From Gymnopilus junonius (Eukaryota; Basidiomycota; Agaricomycetes; Agaricales; Galerinaceae), in the NCBI GenBank assembly GCA_015501075.1, contig JADNYJ010000273.1, positions 1 to 45,436 of the forward strand: a stretch of 45,436 nucleotides of DNA, in the 5' to 3' direction. Made by a program: the position numbers and the translations under genes. Shown here in pieces: positions 33,488 through 45,436 of the stretch. The notes beneath the pieces are model-generated. The model was not told the origin of the DNA. It saw nothing but the letters and a program-made list of their open reading frames with translations, and made no database searches. The first letter of the stretch is position 1, and the number at the start of each line of letters is the position of its first letter.

Positions 33488-33588
33488 TGTCCCATGGCTT
33501 AGTTGGTTACGGCGTCCGACTGTTACATACTGAATCCAAAGGCGATGAAGTTATCGGAAGATAGAGAGTTCGAGTCTCTCTGGGACAG
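33488..33588 (+). tRNA. tRNA-Asn (GTT) with a 27-base intron
   Basis: The acceptor stem TGTCCCA pairs perfectly with TGGGACA. The D-arm is TGGCTTAGTTGGTTA. The anticodon stem TCCGA/TCGGA encloses CT-GTT-A, with the anticodon GTT at 33522-33524. The T-arm is GAGAG-TTCGAGT-CTCTC and the discriminator base is G, as in eukaryotic tRNA-Asn. A 27-base intron (33526-33552) sits one base after the anticodon, the canonical position. A T-run terminator lies at about 33603. Confidence 0.92.
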
Positions 33589-33872
33589 AGGTCCTGTGTA
33601 GTATTTTTCCCATTTAGACTGATACTTTTTTTTTGCTCAAAAGTGCCTTAGCCAGTACAGAATCTGCTCTCTCAAGCAGGAAGATAAATTCCTGTAGTAA
33701 TATGTAAAGAAAGTGATTATGGTAATGTGTTGCTACGAGTACAGAGGTAGGATGGTGGATGGGATTACACATGCCAACCTTTTCCGGCGGCATGACAATA
33801 AAAGGGGCGGGGCAAGATAGAAAATAGATAGAAAAAAGATCATAAGCTGAAGTCCAACATGTCCAAAAGTCC

Positions 33873-34927
33873 TTAATCACCACCTGCTTCTAAAGCCCGG
33901 ACTATGCCAAAGGCGGCAGCGGCAGCTATGCCACCAACCATGAGCGTACTGAACGCGCCCCAGATGTAACCTCCGGGGCTCTGGGCAGCGCCAGTTATAC
34001 GTGCTTTGATTGCGCCAAAGATGAGCAGCACGATGCCGGTGACTATTGAAGAGTAAATGAGTGCGACGTGGGCTCTCGCGATGAAAAAGTAGGGTATTAA
34101 AGGGATGATGCCGCCAAGGAGATAGCCTATTCCAAGGGTGAAGGCCGAGATATACATCCGTCGATTAGGGACTTCCTCTAGAAGAAGATGTCAGTGAAAA
34201 TTTGTCGTCGATGAATCGCTGAAAACGTACCCATTCCCTGACCAAATTTCAAAAGGAACGCTGTTAATCCGATTTCTGTACTCCATCTCAGCTTATTATT
34301 TTCCACGTCCCTGCCCGCTTGGCCATTGATGTAACCCGGCATAGATTGATCCTCTTCGACGTCACGAAGACATTTGGCGACCGCATGACACGTCTTGACG
34401 TCAACGCCTACTGGACTGAGCACCTCTGCAACTTCTCGTTCCATCTCGCCTTCACAACTATGGTTGACGCGTTGGGCAGTCTGATGGTGGAGGTAGCGAT
34501 AGTGGTCACGCTCTGCTTGGGAGGCGAGGAAGCCACCGATTCCCATGGATATCGCACCAGCAATGAGTTCGGCGATTCCACCTAGTACGACAAGTTTTGA
34601 TTCTCCCAGGGAGGAAAGACCGGCCGTCAAGGCGAAAGGGACAGTCAAGCCATCTGAAAGACCTATTACACTAATGGCACGCTCGGTGAGAACCTTTACG
34701 TGTCGCACAATGGTAAAAACTCGGACTTACACGTCGCGGATAACATCTGGGTCGATTAGAGTACGCTCATCGTGAATCAGCTCCTTGCAGCATACGCCGT
34801 CAGTTCTGGCACACATGGAAGCCGGTGGGGGTTGCACGCTAGGCAGTGCGGGATGGATTGGCCAAACTGGCGGCTTGCTAGAGGAGTCCTGGCGGGGAGG
34901 AAGGGGGACGGAAGAGGGTGACGACAT
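33873..34927 (-). CDS. VIT1/CCC1-family vacuolar iron/manganese transporter
   Basis: 313 aa in three exons: 34927-34731, 34670-34231, 34177-33873. The Pro/Ser-rich cytosolic N-terminus of about 60 residues leads into the signature RDVVIGLSDGLTVPFALTAG, which spans the first intron. Next come ELIAGAISMGIGGFLASQAE (second helix), a cytosolic Glu-rich domain (EREVAEVLSPVGVD, CLRDVEEDQSM) and, after GMEEVPNRRMYISAFTLGIG, three further membrane helices (YLLGGIIPLIPYFFI; ALIYSSIVTGIVLLIFG; GAFSTLMVGGIAAAAAFGIV). CCC1/VIT1 proteins move Fe2+ and Mn2+ into the vacuole, protecting the cytosol from iron excess. The splice sites are consensus and the frame is intact. It lies between two tRNA-Asn genes and has its own TATA box. 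Confidence 0.92.
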
Positions 34928-34953
34928 TGCCAGTGCTCAATCCAATCTTACTC

Positions 34954-34961
34954 TATTTATA
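34954..34961 (-). promoter_or_regulatory. TATA box of the VIT1/CCC1-like gene
   Basis: TATAAATA reads on the minus strand about 30 bases before the ATG at 34927. If used, the 5' UTR would be very short. Confidence 0.45.
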
Positions 34962-35325
34962 CGCCCTCCAAACATTAGTCATCCACCAATCGGAGACCCT
35001 CTATTATCCCTAGCCAATCACCAATCCTCTATTCCATCCTCCATGGCCGTTTCTCGGATTTCCAATGATTCCTGCCGTAGCCATTCACGTGGCAATACAA
35101 CCTTATGCCGCTGCAACTCGATACCGGCATGGACGAAAGCCATGTAACCCTACTTGATTAACCGAGTTAGACGACAGTGTGGCGCACAATGCTCTTGATT
35201 CACGGTATTTAAGCGCCGAAGAACCACTAGCCAAAAACGTGCTTCGTAGTCTAAATGCTTATCTATTACATGTGTTCTATCCAACGAACAGCTCTGCGCA
35301 AAAAAAGAAATGACGACTTATCGAG

Positions 35326-35415
35326 CTGTCCCAGAGAGACTCGAACTCTCGATCTTCCGATGCCACTCAAGCATGTATAACAGTCGGACGCCGTAACCAA
35401 CTAAGCCATGGGACA
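35326..35415 (-). tRNA. tRNA-Asn (GTT) with a 16-base intron
   Basis: This has the same mature sequence as the copy at 33488-33588 except for one base in the variable region. It has the acceptor pair TGTCCCA/TGGGACA, anticodon GTT at 35381-35379, T-arm GAGAG-TTCGAGT-CTCTC and discriminator G. The intron is 16 bases (starting TACATGCTTG), different in length and sequence from the other copy. A T-run terminator follows at about 35307-35301 on the minus strand. Confidence 0.92.
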
Positions 35416-35588
35416 TGTGGGATCGCCATCCCATCTCGCACTCAAAAGAATATCACTCTTTACAACTCGAACGGCCAAGTAACGTACTTACTGTCGGTGA
35501 AGCGAAAATTTACGAAAAAATTGGCCCACACATTTTGGAACAGTAGAACGTAAGATCGAGCATCATATAATACGAGAGTAGTAATAAA

Positions 35589-37572
35589 TCAAGCCAATGT
35601 CCGAGGTGAAAATGCTACAACAAGTGCACCATTCCTGGCACCTCCTTCCTTGACACTCAACCATCTACCCAATTTGTGCTCCTGCCCCACGCCGGCCACC
35701 ATCAAAAATGAATTCACGCTGAGGTCTTTCCGCTTAGTATGTGGAGCACTTTGTTCACTACGGAGGCTGGTTTCTGTACAGCCCATGGAGCGGTCTGTAG
35801 GAAACCTTTTGGCGCGGTTAAAAGCTGCAGCGAATTTATGACACCTGGGCTGGGATCTTGCCAACAAGACTGAATGACTTGAGTTTTGAGTCTATCTTCC
35901 ATATTCCGTATGCACCTTCCCATGAACCTGTGAGAGACGCGTCAGCACGCAGACTTTGAGATGAACGAAGAGCTCAATATGCCGTTATCCTTACCAGATA
36001 CAAATATGTCAGAGTACCGTAAGCTCGCCAAAGCGGTGATCCATCGAGGAGTCTTAACAACACCTCCGACTCTGAAAGACTTTCATTTAGGCCATGAGCA
36101 AGTGGTTGCGTAAAGATGGCTTTTTTCTTCTGAGTCGTCCAAAGACATATTGACCTACAAGACTCAATCAGTACTGGAAGAACGCTTTTTGGAGGAAACA
36201 ACTTGCCCACTATCCCCTCCGCTGACAAATGTTGTCTCGTCAATCATAGCAATGCTTTCCAGGCTGCCTTCGACGTATTGCGTTTTTTCCCGTTCTTTTC
36301 CTTTGGCTTTAGGCACCAACTCCGCATCTCCTGCATCAACGTCATCCCCTTCGTCATCTGCACGAAGACCACCCGAGAACTTCCCGAATTCGACTTCTAC
36401 CTCCACCGCGAAATACCAGCTGTGTTTCATCCACAATTTTCCAATATCGGGCAGTTTTGTCGCGGCCGCCAACGGAGATGCATGTATCTCCACGAAGCGC
36501 GTCAAGGCTTAAGACATGATCTTGATGTCCAAATAACGTTTCCACATAGCCCATCACCGAAGGAGAGAGGTCATAAACTTTGAGAGTCCGGTCAAATGAG
36601 CCCGAATACAGGTCAGTCGTCCCTTTGCGAAATGCGACAGTCTGCATCATAGCACGTAAATCATTTGCTTTTCTGTTAAGAATGTGTGGCTTACACTGAT
36701 TGCATCCTTATGCCCCAAGTGCCCCGAAAATGACTTTATCCATTCGCCCTTTTCTGCATCCCAAACACATAAACGACGATCACGACCGGCACTTGCTAGC
36801 AGCTTTCCATCCCCACTCAAAGCCAAAGAGAGAATTTCGTCGGTGTGTCCTTTAACTGTCGGATCTGGGGCGGCCTTCCCTTTGCCTTTCCTATCCGAGG
36901 AAGGCGTTCGGACTTTGAAGAAAGATGAAACCTTTTTGCCTGTGGAAAGATGCCATTTTATAATATGGCCTTCTTTGCCGGATGTAAATAAATGTTGACC
37001 AGATTCTGAAGCGACGGCGGCAGTGACTGAAAGACGGTGTCCGCGAGTGTGAAGTACGGAAGTTGGAGGTTGGGTGAAGTCAAACTGCAAGGTATATAGA
37101 ATGAGAAACCTCATAGAAATACTTGGAAAAATGGAAAACACGTTACTGAATCTGCAATGAAGAGGTGAACCTTCCCAGAATGCTCCAAAACGTCTTGCTT
37201 TAGCCTCGCAGAGACGAGCTCCTTGTCAATTTCGGCAGCATCGAATTCACCGTCCGCTAAAAGATTGCTTAGATGAACGTGATGGTCGAAAGTAAACTAA
37301 GGTACACACCTAAACCTGTTTTAACACTGTCGAGATAGAGTTGGGCTAGGCGAAGGCGTTTTTTGAGCAGGTGTCTCATTCTCGTCCTCTTCTCCACTGG
37401 CACCCTCGTCAACCTCCTCCGCCCGCAAATCCATGTCGTCAATATCACCGCCATCCTCGTCGGTTTGGTCGGACAAGTCCTCGTTTTTTCTTGGTTTTCG
37501 GTTCGGACGGTTGACGACCTTCTTTTCTGAGCGTTTCCGCTTTTTGGGAATAGAGAAGAAAGAGTCGGGCAT
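35589..37572 (-). CDS. RRP9: U3 snoRNP WD40 protein (RRP9/U3-55K), frame-disrupted in this sequence
   Basis: A nucleolar WD40 protein that binds the box B/C motif of U3 snoRNA in early 18S rRNA processing. Exons as read: 37572-37310, 37256-37147, 37084-36695, 36641-36207, 36154-35995, 35927-35589. The N-terminus is basic/acidic (MPDSFFSIPKKRKR, then LSDQTDEDGGDIDDMDLR). WD40 blades include GHIIKWHLSTGKKV, ASAGRDRRLCVWDAEKGEWI, GSFDRTLKVYDLS and VGGRDKTARYWKI. The C-terminal blades have ICLWTTQKKKAIFTQPLAHG, and the end is GVGQEHKLGRW...NGALVVAFSPRTLA. Intron 4 uses a GC donor (GCAAGT). At least five single-base frame corrections are needed, near 37359-37364 (T-run), 36372, 36068, 35866 and 35750-35800. 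It shares a 333-base divergent promoter with the aminotransferase. Confidence 0.85.
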
Positions 37573-37786
37573 GAGGAAGGGGCAGTCTGCTTTTGTGCAA
37601 TGCTCGCCAGACGCGTTCTTGAAATTTTGGTCGACGGCTATTTGGCTGTGATTGAAATGGAAAGCGTCGGCTGTCACGGTCACATGCGGCGCAGATATGT
37701 CGGAGCGGGTGTCCGGTCCGCATTCAAAATTTCATTTGGCAAAGTTCAAGTGGTGCAGTGTTGCACAGCAGACTCAGGGCAGCTGG

Positions 37787-37793
37787 TATAAAG
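37787..37793 (+). promoter_or_regulatory. TATA-like box upstream of the alanine aminotransferase
   Basis: TATAAAG lies 112 bases before the ATG at 37905, inside the 333-base interval shared with the divergent RRP9 gene. Use as a promoter element is inferred from position only. Confidence 0.3.
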
Positions 37794-37904
37794 GCAGGAC
37801 TGGAATACGTACTAGCCTTGTCTTTTCTCCCTGTAATCCTTCTAGGCTGAGCCAGCCAGCGGGAGGGCCTTGCTGTTAGTCACGAGCCCCTTGCAAGGTG
37901 ACTC

Positions 37905-39589
<1,685 letters not shown>

Positions 39590-40116
39590 AATGACTAAAT
39601 CAAGTTGGCCGATCATCCCCACATATCCACAAGTCTTGTTATCGCTGTACAATCTGTTGGCTTATCTTTTGCTTTGATTGCATGTACATAATATAATTGC
39701 TTAAGAGGCGCAGAGCAACCTCGTGTCTGACTCTTTTGTTCTTCGGTCTGCTCATGCTTTTCTTTTGACCGTGTATGTCCTTTGGGTTTGCTAGTCCAAC
39801 TTAGGGTTGATTGGACTTGTTGTATCCCTCAGGGTGGTCTCTGTTATGCGCCACACTGTTAAATGAATTTGCATGATGGACTGACAAGGCGAGACCAGAT
39901 ATCCTTGATGAAGTTCGTAAAATCACAAATAATAGCTTTAACCCAAGGACAGTCAGCAGACTCGATTTGACAAGCTAGGCTGTGTTCTAGAGTATGACGC
40001 CTCCCTGGAGACGATTCGAAGACCAAAACGACAGCCCAGATGCGTCCGAAAAGGATAATTGTATAAAAACTTGTTGAAAACGTGGCATCCGTTTGAGGAA
40101 GCCTCTAGCTTTATTT
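39590..40116. other. 3' flank of aminotransferase, no gene seen
   Basis: T-rich and polyadenylation-like sequence follows the stop (CATGTACATAATATAATT near 39684). No coding region is supported. Confidence 0.5.
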
Positions 40117-40620
40117 TCAGAACGTATGCAAATACCGGATCATGAAGTTAGAATATACCTTTGATGTAAAGGATATACAAGGACGAGCGACAAAGCCGGT
40201 GATTATAGCGATCGCTGTTTTTGCACGTCCATATTCAACTAATCGACCCGCTGACCATTCCAGCGCAGGAACTAAGCAAGTCATATGGAAAGGAGTATTG
40301 AGAAGTTTGAGTGTGCGGCGGAATCGAGCTCTACGCAATCCTCTGACATCTCTTGATTTGACAAAACGTGCAGATATCGGATATCCAAACTGTACTAACT
40401 TCCAAAAAGAATCGAGGACATGAGCATGCCTTAAATATTTGGTGAAGGTGGCACGCAGTCACTTTTGCGGAATTTCACCGCGACGACCTTCTCCTACGGA
40501 AAGAAAGAAAACGCAGGAGGGATTTATAAAGTTTATAATAAGAAGACAGTACTTGGGATCGATGCGTCGACCAAAGTAACTGCAGCAAAGACGAATCATA
40601 GGTTCTTGATCGGGTAACAT
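40117..40620 (-). CDS. Possible unidentified gene (weak)
   Basis: From an ATG at 40620 the minus strand reads MLPDQEPMIRLCCSYFGRRI. A plausible intron follows, with donor GTACTGTC and acceptor TTTCCGTAG near 40495. A long open stretch then runs to the TGA at 40117 (KYLRHAHVLDSFWKLVQFGY, LNTPFHMTCLVPALEWSAGR, TAIAIITGFVARP). One in-frame TGA near 40463, just after the second exon begins, has to be explained by splicing or error. No known domain is recognised. The opposite strand is also open for 93 codons, so an incidental frame is a real possibility. Confidence 0.25.
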
Positions 40621-41979
40621 TGACTTCGTATGTAGCGGCTTTCACCTTTGAAAGCCACCGTAGCGTCTGAAAATGGCCTGTCCCTGTGGCTGACAGACCG
40701 TAATTGAGTCCACAGATAGAACCCTGATGGTATGGACATAAGACTGCACGACTAAATATACATCCTTTGCGTTAGGACGTTTATTTTTAAGAGCGAGCGG
40801 ACCGGCATATTAGAAGATACAAACGTTCGCGGTATTGACGCTGGGAGAAAGATAGTCTGTGTGTGCAAGTATTATGTGGAAAAAAGAATGTCAGGCCTGC
40901 GAAGCATCGTGCTGGCTGGGAGGAGAAGTGGCGCGATAGACCATGACAAGGGAGGGAAAACCGTGCTTTCGTAGGGAACTCAAGGAAATACGTTGGCTAA
41001 ATTCCCTCACCGAGTGACCTTCCCGCACAGCTGCTGAGATATAAAGCAAGACTGTCATGGGATCGGGTGGGCAAGCATCACCGGGAGCAAGTCGCTAAAT
41101 CTGAATAGTTCTGCTTTTATAGTCATAGAAAAAAGCCTTTAGCGAAATAAATGTGTGTAAAATTGATAGCACTCTGGATTGTGGCGCTATAGGCTCTCTG
41201 TTGGGATGCTTCATTCATCTCGGGCAGACGTAGGCACCGTACAAATCGAGTGCTGGATCTGATGATAAGCCAACGACATGTGGGTTAAATTGTGATCTGA
41301 CTGATGAATGGAATATTCGCAGCATTTAAAAGCAGAACGGGACTCCGGGTATGCACACTTGATAAAGGACGAGAAAACGATTGGAGACAGGGGAAGAAGG
41401 GTATTCCCAATGGAGGATTCCCCAGCGCGTGGACAGGGGAATTCGGATAACAAAGAATAACAGCACTAGAAAGGCCAAAAAAAATGCAGACGACATGAGG
41501 CCAGAGTAAACATGCGTAGTTTGGAGTTTATGACTGGCAACCTCTGGCGAAAAGCCCGCAACAACAGCACTTGATGGAAGCATAAACGCCTGTTGCTCAA
41601 AACGGGGTAGAGAGATTGTGAAAAGGAAAATAAAAAAGAGAAAAGTTTGATTGAAAATCAGGGAGAACTGAACAAGAAGATCAGGAAGAGACCAACGATT
41701 TCTGCACAATCGTATAAAGATGAAAAGTTATCTGCGTCTGCGAAGGGAGATATCGGACGGATAGGGAACTATTTGTGGTTATTTGTAGCAAGCTGTGTGT
41801 CTGGTCTGTGCGCCATATAGGATGACCGGTCCTGTCAACTCTCGTCAACATTCCCCCTCTAGACCACCACAAACCATGATTAAATACTCCAGCAACCATC
41901 TCTGCCAGCCCATCTCTCAATAACCCAACCTGTGCTCGTGCTGGCGGGTCATCTCGCCAGCGCTTATCCGCTACCTACC
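40621..41979. other. Intergenic, upstream of the copper-fist gene
   Basis: No gene is supported. Minus-strand frames at 41709-41326 (127 codons, with hydrophobic stretches) and 41920-41681 have no recognisable features and lie in the presumed promoter of the copper-fist gene. The interval may hold a long 5' regulatory region. Confidence 0.4.
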
Positions 41980-44034
41980 ATGGTGTGTCCTCGTTGTACA
42001 GCACGTTCCCCAGGCTAAATTTTTTTCTCCTATCGCAGATTATCAGCTCTAAGAAATACGCATGGTATGCAGGCTCAGCCGCAGTTTTTGTCATCGCCTC
42101 CTCATTTTTCTCATTACGGAAAATTTTCATTTATTCAGCGAGACCTGCATTAAAGGGCACCGGTCTTCAGCTTGCAGACACACAGACCGCCCACTTTTCG
42201 AAATAAAGAAGAAGGGGCGTCCTGTTACACAGTGTGATCACTGTCGCGAGCTCCGTAAAACAAAACAAGTCCACGTGAAATGTATCTGTGAATCCAAAGC
42301 TGAATCTTCATTTCAGCAAGGTGTGTTAACTCATTGTTCGGCATCGATCTACAGTCAGCTCATGGGTAAGGTTATATTTCTTTATGCCTCTCATTGTTCA
42401 GGACCTAAGCCGGGATTTGAGGGCGCCGCGTTTCCCAATGGCTTACCGCAAGCCTTGGAAGCGTCGGTTGCATTTCAAAGCCTTACGGAAGGCGCTTCCT
42501 CCGACTCTGACCATGGTGGTATGCAGCTCCTGCTAAAGCGACATCTTCCTCCTTTACCAGCGATGCTGATCTTACACTAGGGGTGCGCTATGGCCACCAG
42601 TGCAAGTCGGGCGACCCTTGCAACTGTGTTACGCCGGGACCTAGGAATCGAAGAGGTGGAACCGTCGAGCAGCAGCACAGCTCCGCTGTCTCAGGTTCTG
42701 CGCCCGATATGTCGGGTCGTCCCTCGACCCAGACCTCCTCGCGCACCTCTTCCCAGATCCTGGCCGCATTGCAGAATTGCGCCCCGTGCTACCTCGCCCA
42801 GGGCCTGTCCACAACCCGTCGACAGGTCTGCCTCATGAGCATGTTAGTCGTCATTACGACGCCAAGCCTTACAAACATGCTATCCACGGTATGACGCCTC
42901 AACACGTTATGCAGTCTTCGTCTTACCCATCTTCGGGTCCTTCCAATCCTACATATTCGTACAATGCACAGGCATACAACGACCAAACGCAACTTCTGGG
43001 ACCGTCGCAGGCTTGGGCCCAACAAGAACAAAACATATTCGATAATGGCTTGCCATCGCTTTGTGGTTGCGGTGACGGGTGCGCCTGTCCTGGTTGCGTC
43101 CATCACAACCGTGCAAGTGCCAATCCTTCCATCCTCTGCCTACGCCTCATGTACCAACCCGGATACATGTTCCACATGTCTAGATTGCACCATTATGTCC
43201 CTCCCACCTTCCGCCATTTTGCCACCCGACACCGCCTTGTCAATATACGACTCTCAGCTCCAAAACGATGTGATCGATGACTGGCTCCGTCAGATGTCTG
43301 CTAATACACCGCCTTCCCATTCTTTCCAACAGGATGCCTCCCTTCGGGGACCGGCATTCCAGCAACAGCCTCCTAACTGGAACCCTCGTGACGGCTTTCC
43401 ATTTTCTAATCAACCAGCAAGCCGTGGCCGTGATCTTCCGCATAATATTGCTTCTGCGGGTTTCAACTATGATTCTTCAGACGTCCAGCCCATGATGCCT
43501 TTCGGTGCTCCTGCAGGTGATCGTGGAGGAGTCTTCCCACCACGCGGCCACCGTTCCCATCCTTCTACGGCTGACCTTCGACCCTCAAATCGATTCCAGG
43601 CTGTTCCCAACGGGTAGGATGATGAACGACTCCTCGTTTTTGCATGTTGCCGATAATTCTCGGAGTCGTTCACCATCTACATCCTCGCAGTCCAGCTACC
43701 AGGGATCCGATGGCCATGGTGCAGGGCCGGTACCTCCTTACAGGCCCAGCGGTCGTATGCAGGGCATGTTTACAAATGCCCAAGGTGCCCGTTCAGCGCC
43801 TCAATTGAACATCAGGCCCAATTTGCAACGTGGTCCCAACTCAGCCTCGCCAGCGAGTATTTCTCCCTCGCCGGGGTCTATGCCTCGGGCATGCGTCAAG
43901 GTCCATATGCCCCTAGTAATCCGGATACTGGTTCATCGGAATGTGATCCTTCTTTAGCTGGTTTGCAAATATTTAGCTGGAAAGATTTCTTGCATTGGTT
44001 ATGTACTGTCTACACTTTATTTGAAAATCGTTGA
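41980..44034 (+). CDS. Copper-fist transcription factor (Cuf1/Mac1/Ace1 type), frame-disrupted
   Basis: A copper-sensing DNA-binding regulator. Exons as read: 41980-41982 (ATG only), 42039-42064, 42139-42320, then from 42403 on. The N-terminal copper fist reads MIISSKKYACETCIKGHRSS followed by ACRHTDRPLFEIKKKGRP. It has the C-x2-C-x8-C-x-H zinc site and the KGRP minor-groove motif, then CDHCRELRKTKQVHVKCICE. Downstream is a Cys cluster (HQCKSGDPCNC), a second (CGCGDGCACPGCVHH; CTNPDTCSTCLDC) like the copper-binding Cys repeats of Cuf1/Mac1 proteins, and a long Ser/Pro/Gln-rich tail. One-base frame breaks lie near 42515, 42764, 43120, 43615 and 43877, mostly at short G or C runs. The C-terminal end at 44034 is uncertain. 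Targets are probably copper uptake or detoxification genes. Confidence 0.82.
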
Positions 44035-44981
44035 AGAATTGGTTTTCTCCTTACATATTTTATAGCAGATGTGTTTGCAATCCTGTATATTTTTGCATCA
44101 TCCACGCGTGTGTGCGGGTCCTTCGCATGAGCATCCTTACTGAGGTCGTATGATATTTTTTGTAGGATATGAGAGTTTGGTTTTTCTTTATATGCCAGTT
44201 GAAAGTTCAATGGCTGGAATGCGTGTTCAAAATATCGTTTTGAAACGCTTATGTCGACCTAAAAATAGACAACCTCTGTAGAGCGCCCACAAACACATAC
44301 ATCACACTCGAGGGATGTTTGTCATTGGGTCGTGCAGGTAAACCTGTACCACGACTGCACTCTCAAAACATATCGGGGTGCAGCTTGAAGCTCAATCCAA
44401 GCAACATGAGGCAAGACCAGACAAGGCCGCAGGCCCGCAGCACTCTTCATAACGAATGACTCGGCCTGTAGCACTGGAAGCCGGATCCATGCCATGCACC
44501 TATCCATAAAGATATGCCGACTTACTCTCTCGATATGCACACGCACCAAGCAAGCACCCTGACCCCTTTGTCCGACCTCCAGCACCTGCTGTCCCAAGCT
44601 TGAGGTCCAAATGCAGATGCCGACAAGAAAAAGCGACGCTCATGGAGTGGTACTAGAGTCTGGACAATGGCCAAGATCCTATCGCGGGGTGGCTTATTCA
44701 GTAACGTGGCCGATGTCGTTCCAATGGATCCGTACCCGATGGGAGAGCAAGTACAGCCACAGTCCACTACATTTACTTACTTCGATTTGTCAGCGTTCAG
44801 TCGTTTCAGCAGCTTTGCTCTTCCCTTCGTGTCCCAGGCAAAAGGCTATGTAACAGGAATATATGAAAGCGGCCTTCCATTATGACATCCTTCCAATATC
44901 TCTCGTACTTCTCTTCCAACTTGATCTATCCTTTTCATATATAGCTCACAGTCAGAATCCACCATTACTTCTCTAACTGAG
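44035..44981. other. Intergenic, no gene seen
   Basis: Short open frames on both strands (for example 44597-44322 minus, 44611-44853 plus) have no recognisable features. A TATA-like CATATATAG lies at about 44936, some 45 bases before the caspase-like start, and could serve that gene. Confidence 0.45.
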
Positions 44982-45436
44982 ATGCCGACAGCAGTTGCAA
45001 AGAGACTATACCCAAAGACCGCCTATTCCGTTCTGCCACTTATCCATACCTTGTTGGACCTGAAGACAGAAATCCGCTCATACCGTCGCCTCTGTGAGTC
45101 ACATCCGCTTTCCTTTTACCCACCACCTTATCTGATTTTCTCATGTTTTCTTTGGTTAGAGAAAAACGTCCTCCCATTTTGGCCGTCGTCGTTGGGATCA
45201 ACGACTACGCCTCTCAAGACTACGAGAATTTGAACGGGGCAGTGGGGGATGCAGATGCATTCGAGGCTTCCTGAAATTCCGGCTGCAAGTTCCGGAATCG
45301 AATATTCTCAGTCTGCGAGAATGAAGCTGCCCGAGATGCGATTATCTCCTCCTTCGGATGGTTCAGAGACGATCCGCGGTATCGCAGAAATGAGGTCGCG
45401 CATGGTCTTTATTATGCTGGCCACGGTGCGCAGTCC
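44982..45436 (+). CDS. Caspase-like (C14, metacaspase type) protein, 5' part, runs off window
   Basis: The start at 44982 (MPTAVAKRLYPKTAYSVLPL) opens a 37-codon first exon. A 60-base intron follows (donor GTGAGTCAC near 45094, acceptor TTGGTTAG near 45160). Exon 2 carries the first strand of the caspase fold, RPPILAVVVGINDYAS, then LNGAVGDADAFEA, FLKFRLQVPESNILSL and VAHGLYYAGHGAQS. The last contains the catalytic His of the YYAGHG motif. The catalytic Cys would lie beyond the window. Frame corrections are needed at the exon junction, near 45266 and near 45324. Basidiomycetes carry many such caspase-domain proteins, often in cell-death or NLR-like settings; no partner domain can be seen here. 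Confidence 0.75.

Noticed and set aside
32790..33533. 247-codon plus-strand open frame between kinase and tRNA-Asn
   Set aside because: No recognisable domain, it overlaps a well-supported tRNA gene at its 3' end, and it lies in the kinase promoter.
36329..36371. A 43-base intron in RRP9 (donor GTAGAAGTC, acceptor GTGCAG) instead of a frameshift
   Set aside because: The interval encodes RSRIREVL, which I believe is part of the conserved protein, so a one-base frame change is the better explanation. Transcript data could overturn this.
41326..41709. 127-codon minus-strand frame with hydrophobic stretches
   Set aside because: No family features, no splice or start context, and it lies in the likely promoter of the copper-fist gene.

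Overview
This looks like nuclear DNA of a filamentous basidiomycete, probably an agaricomycete. The evidence is short GT-AG introns of about 45-80 bases, a copper-fist regulator, a CCC1/VIT1-type transporter, a C14 caspase-like gene, intron-bearing tRNA-Asn genes, and Tad1-like LINE, Copia and chromovirus debris. I could not name a species.

The window has two halves. Positions 1 to about 30.6 kb are a transposon island with no intact gene. From 1 to 16.1 kb it is a stratified retrotransposon nest. Two copies of one LINE family (ORF1 with zinc knuckles; ORF2 with APE endonuclease, reverse transcriptase and RNase H) lie head to head around a Copia fragment. The right-hand LINE is cut by a Copia element with a recognisable 5' LTR. 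That Copia is cut by a third, minus-strand LINE (8.57-16.13 kb), which holds a 2.2-kb internal tandem duplication and a nested 423-base LINE 3' end with a 15-base target-site duplication. From 16.1 to 21.2 kb there are two decayed minus-strand genes: an unrecognised multi-exon gene with an acidic tract, and a Ulp1-like (C48) peptidase. From 21.2 to 30.6 kb the DNA is AT-rich and carries a chromodomain relic of a Ty3/Gypsy element, several non-autonomous inverted-repeat DNA elements (one nest is three deep), a perfect 37-bp hairpin and an 0.8-kb element with about 148-bp inverted arms.

Positions 30.6 kb to the end are ordinary genic DNA. In order: a CaMK-family protein kinase (minus), a tRNA-Asn (plus), a VIT1/CCC1 vacuolar Fe/Mn transporter (minus), a second tRNA-Asn (minus), an RRP9/U3-55K WD40 protein (minus) divergent from an alanine aminotransferase (plus), one weak unidentified minus-strand gene, a copper-fist transcription factor (plus), and the start of a caspase-like gene that runs off the window.

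The kinase and transporter models read cleanly. RRP9, the aminotransferase, the copper-fist gene and the caspase gene each need several one-base frame corrections, mostly at short homopolymers. This points to consensus errors in that stretch, or less likely to a run of pseudogenes. Lesions in the transposon island differ: many are Trp-to-stop and Arg-to-stop changes that fit C-to-T decay. The genes do not form a pathway. The only shared theme is metal handling (transporter and copper-fist regulator), which may be chance. Exon boundaries were read by eye from splice consensus and protein continuity, so allow an error of a base or two.
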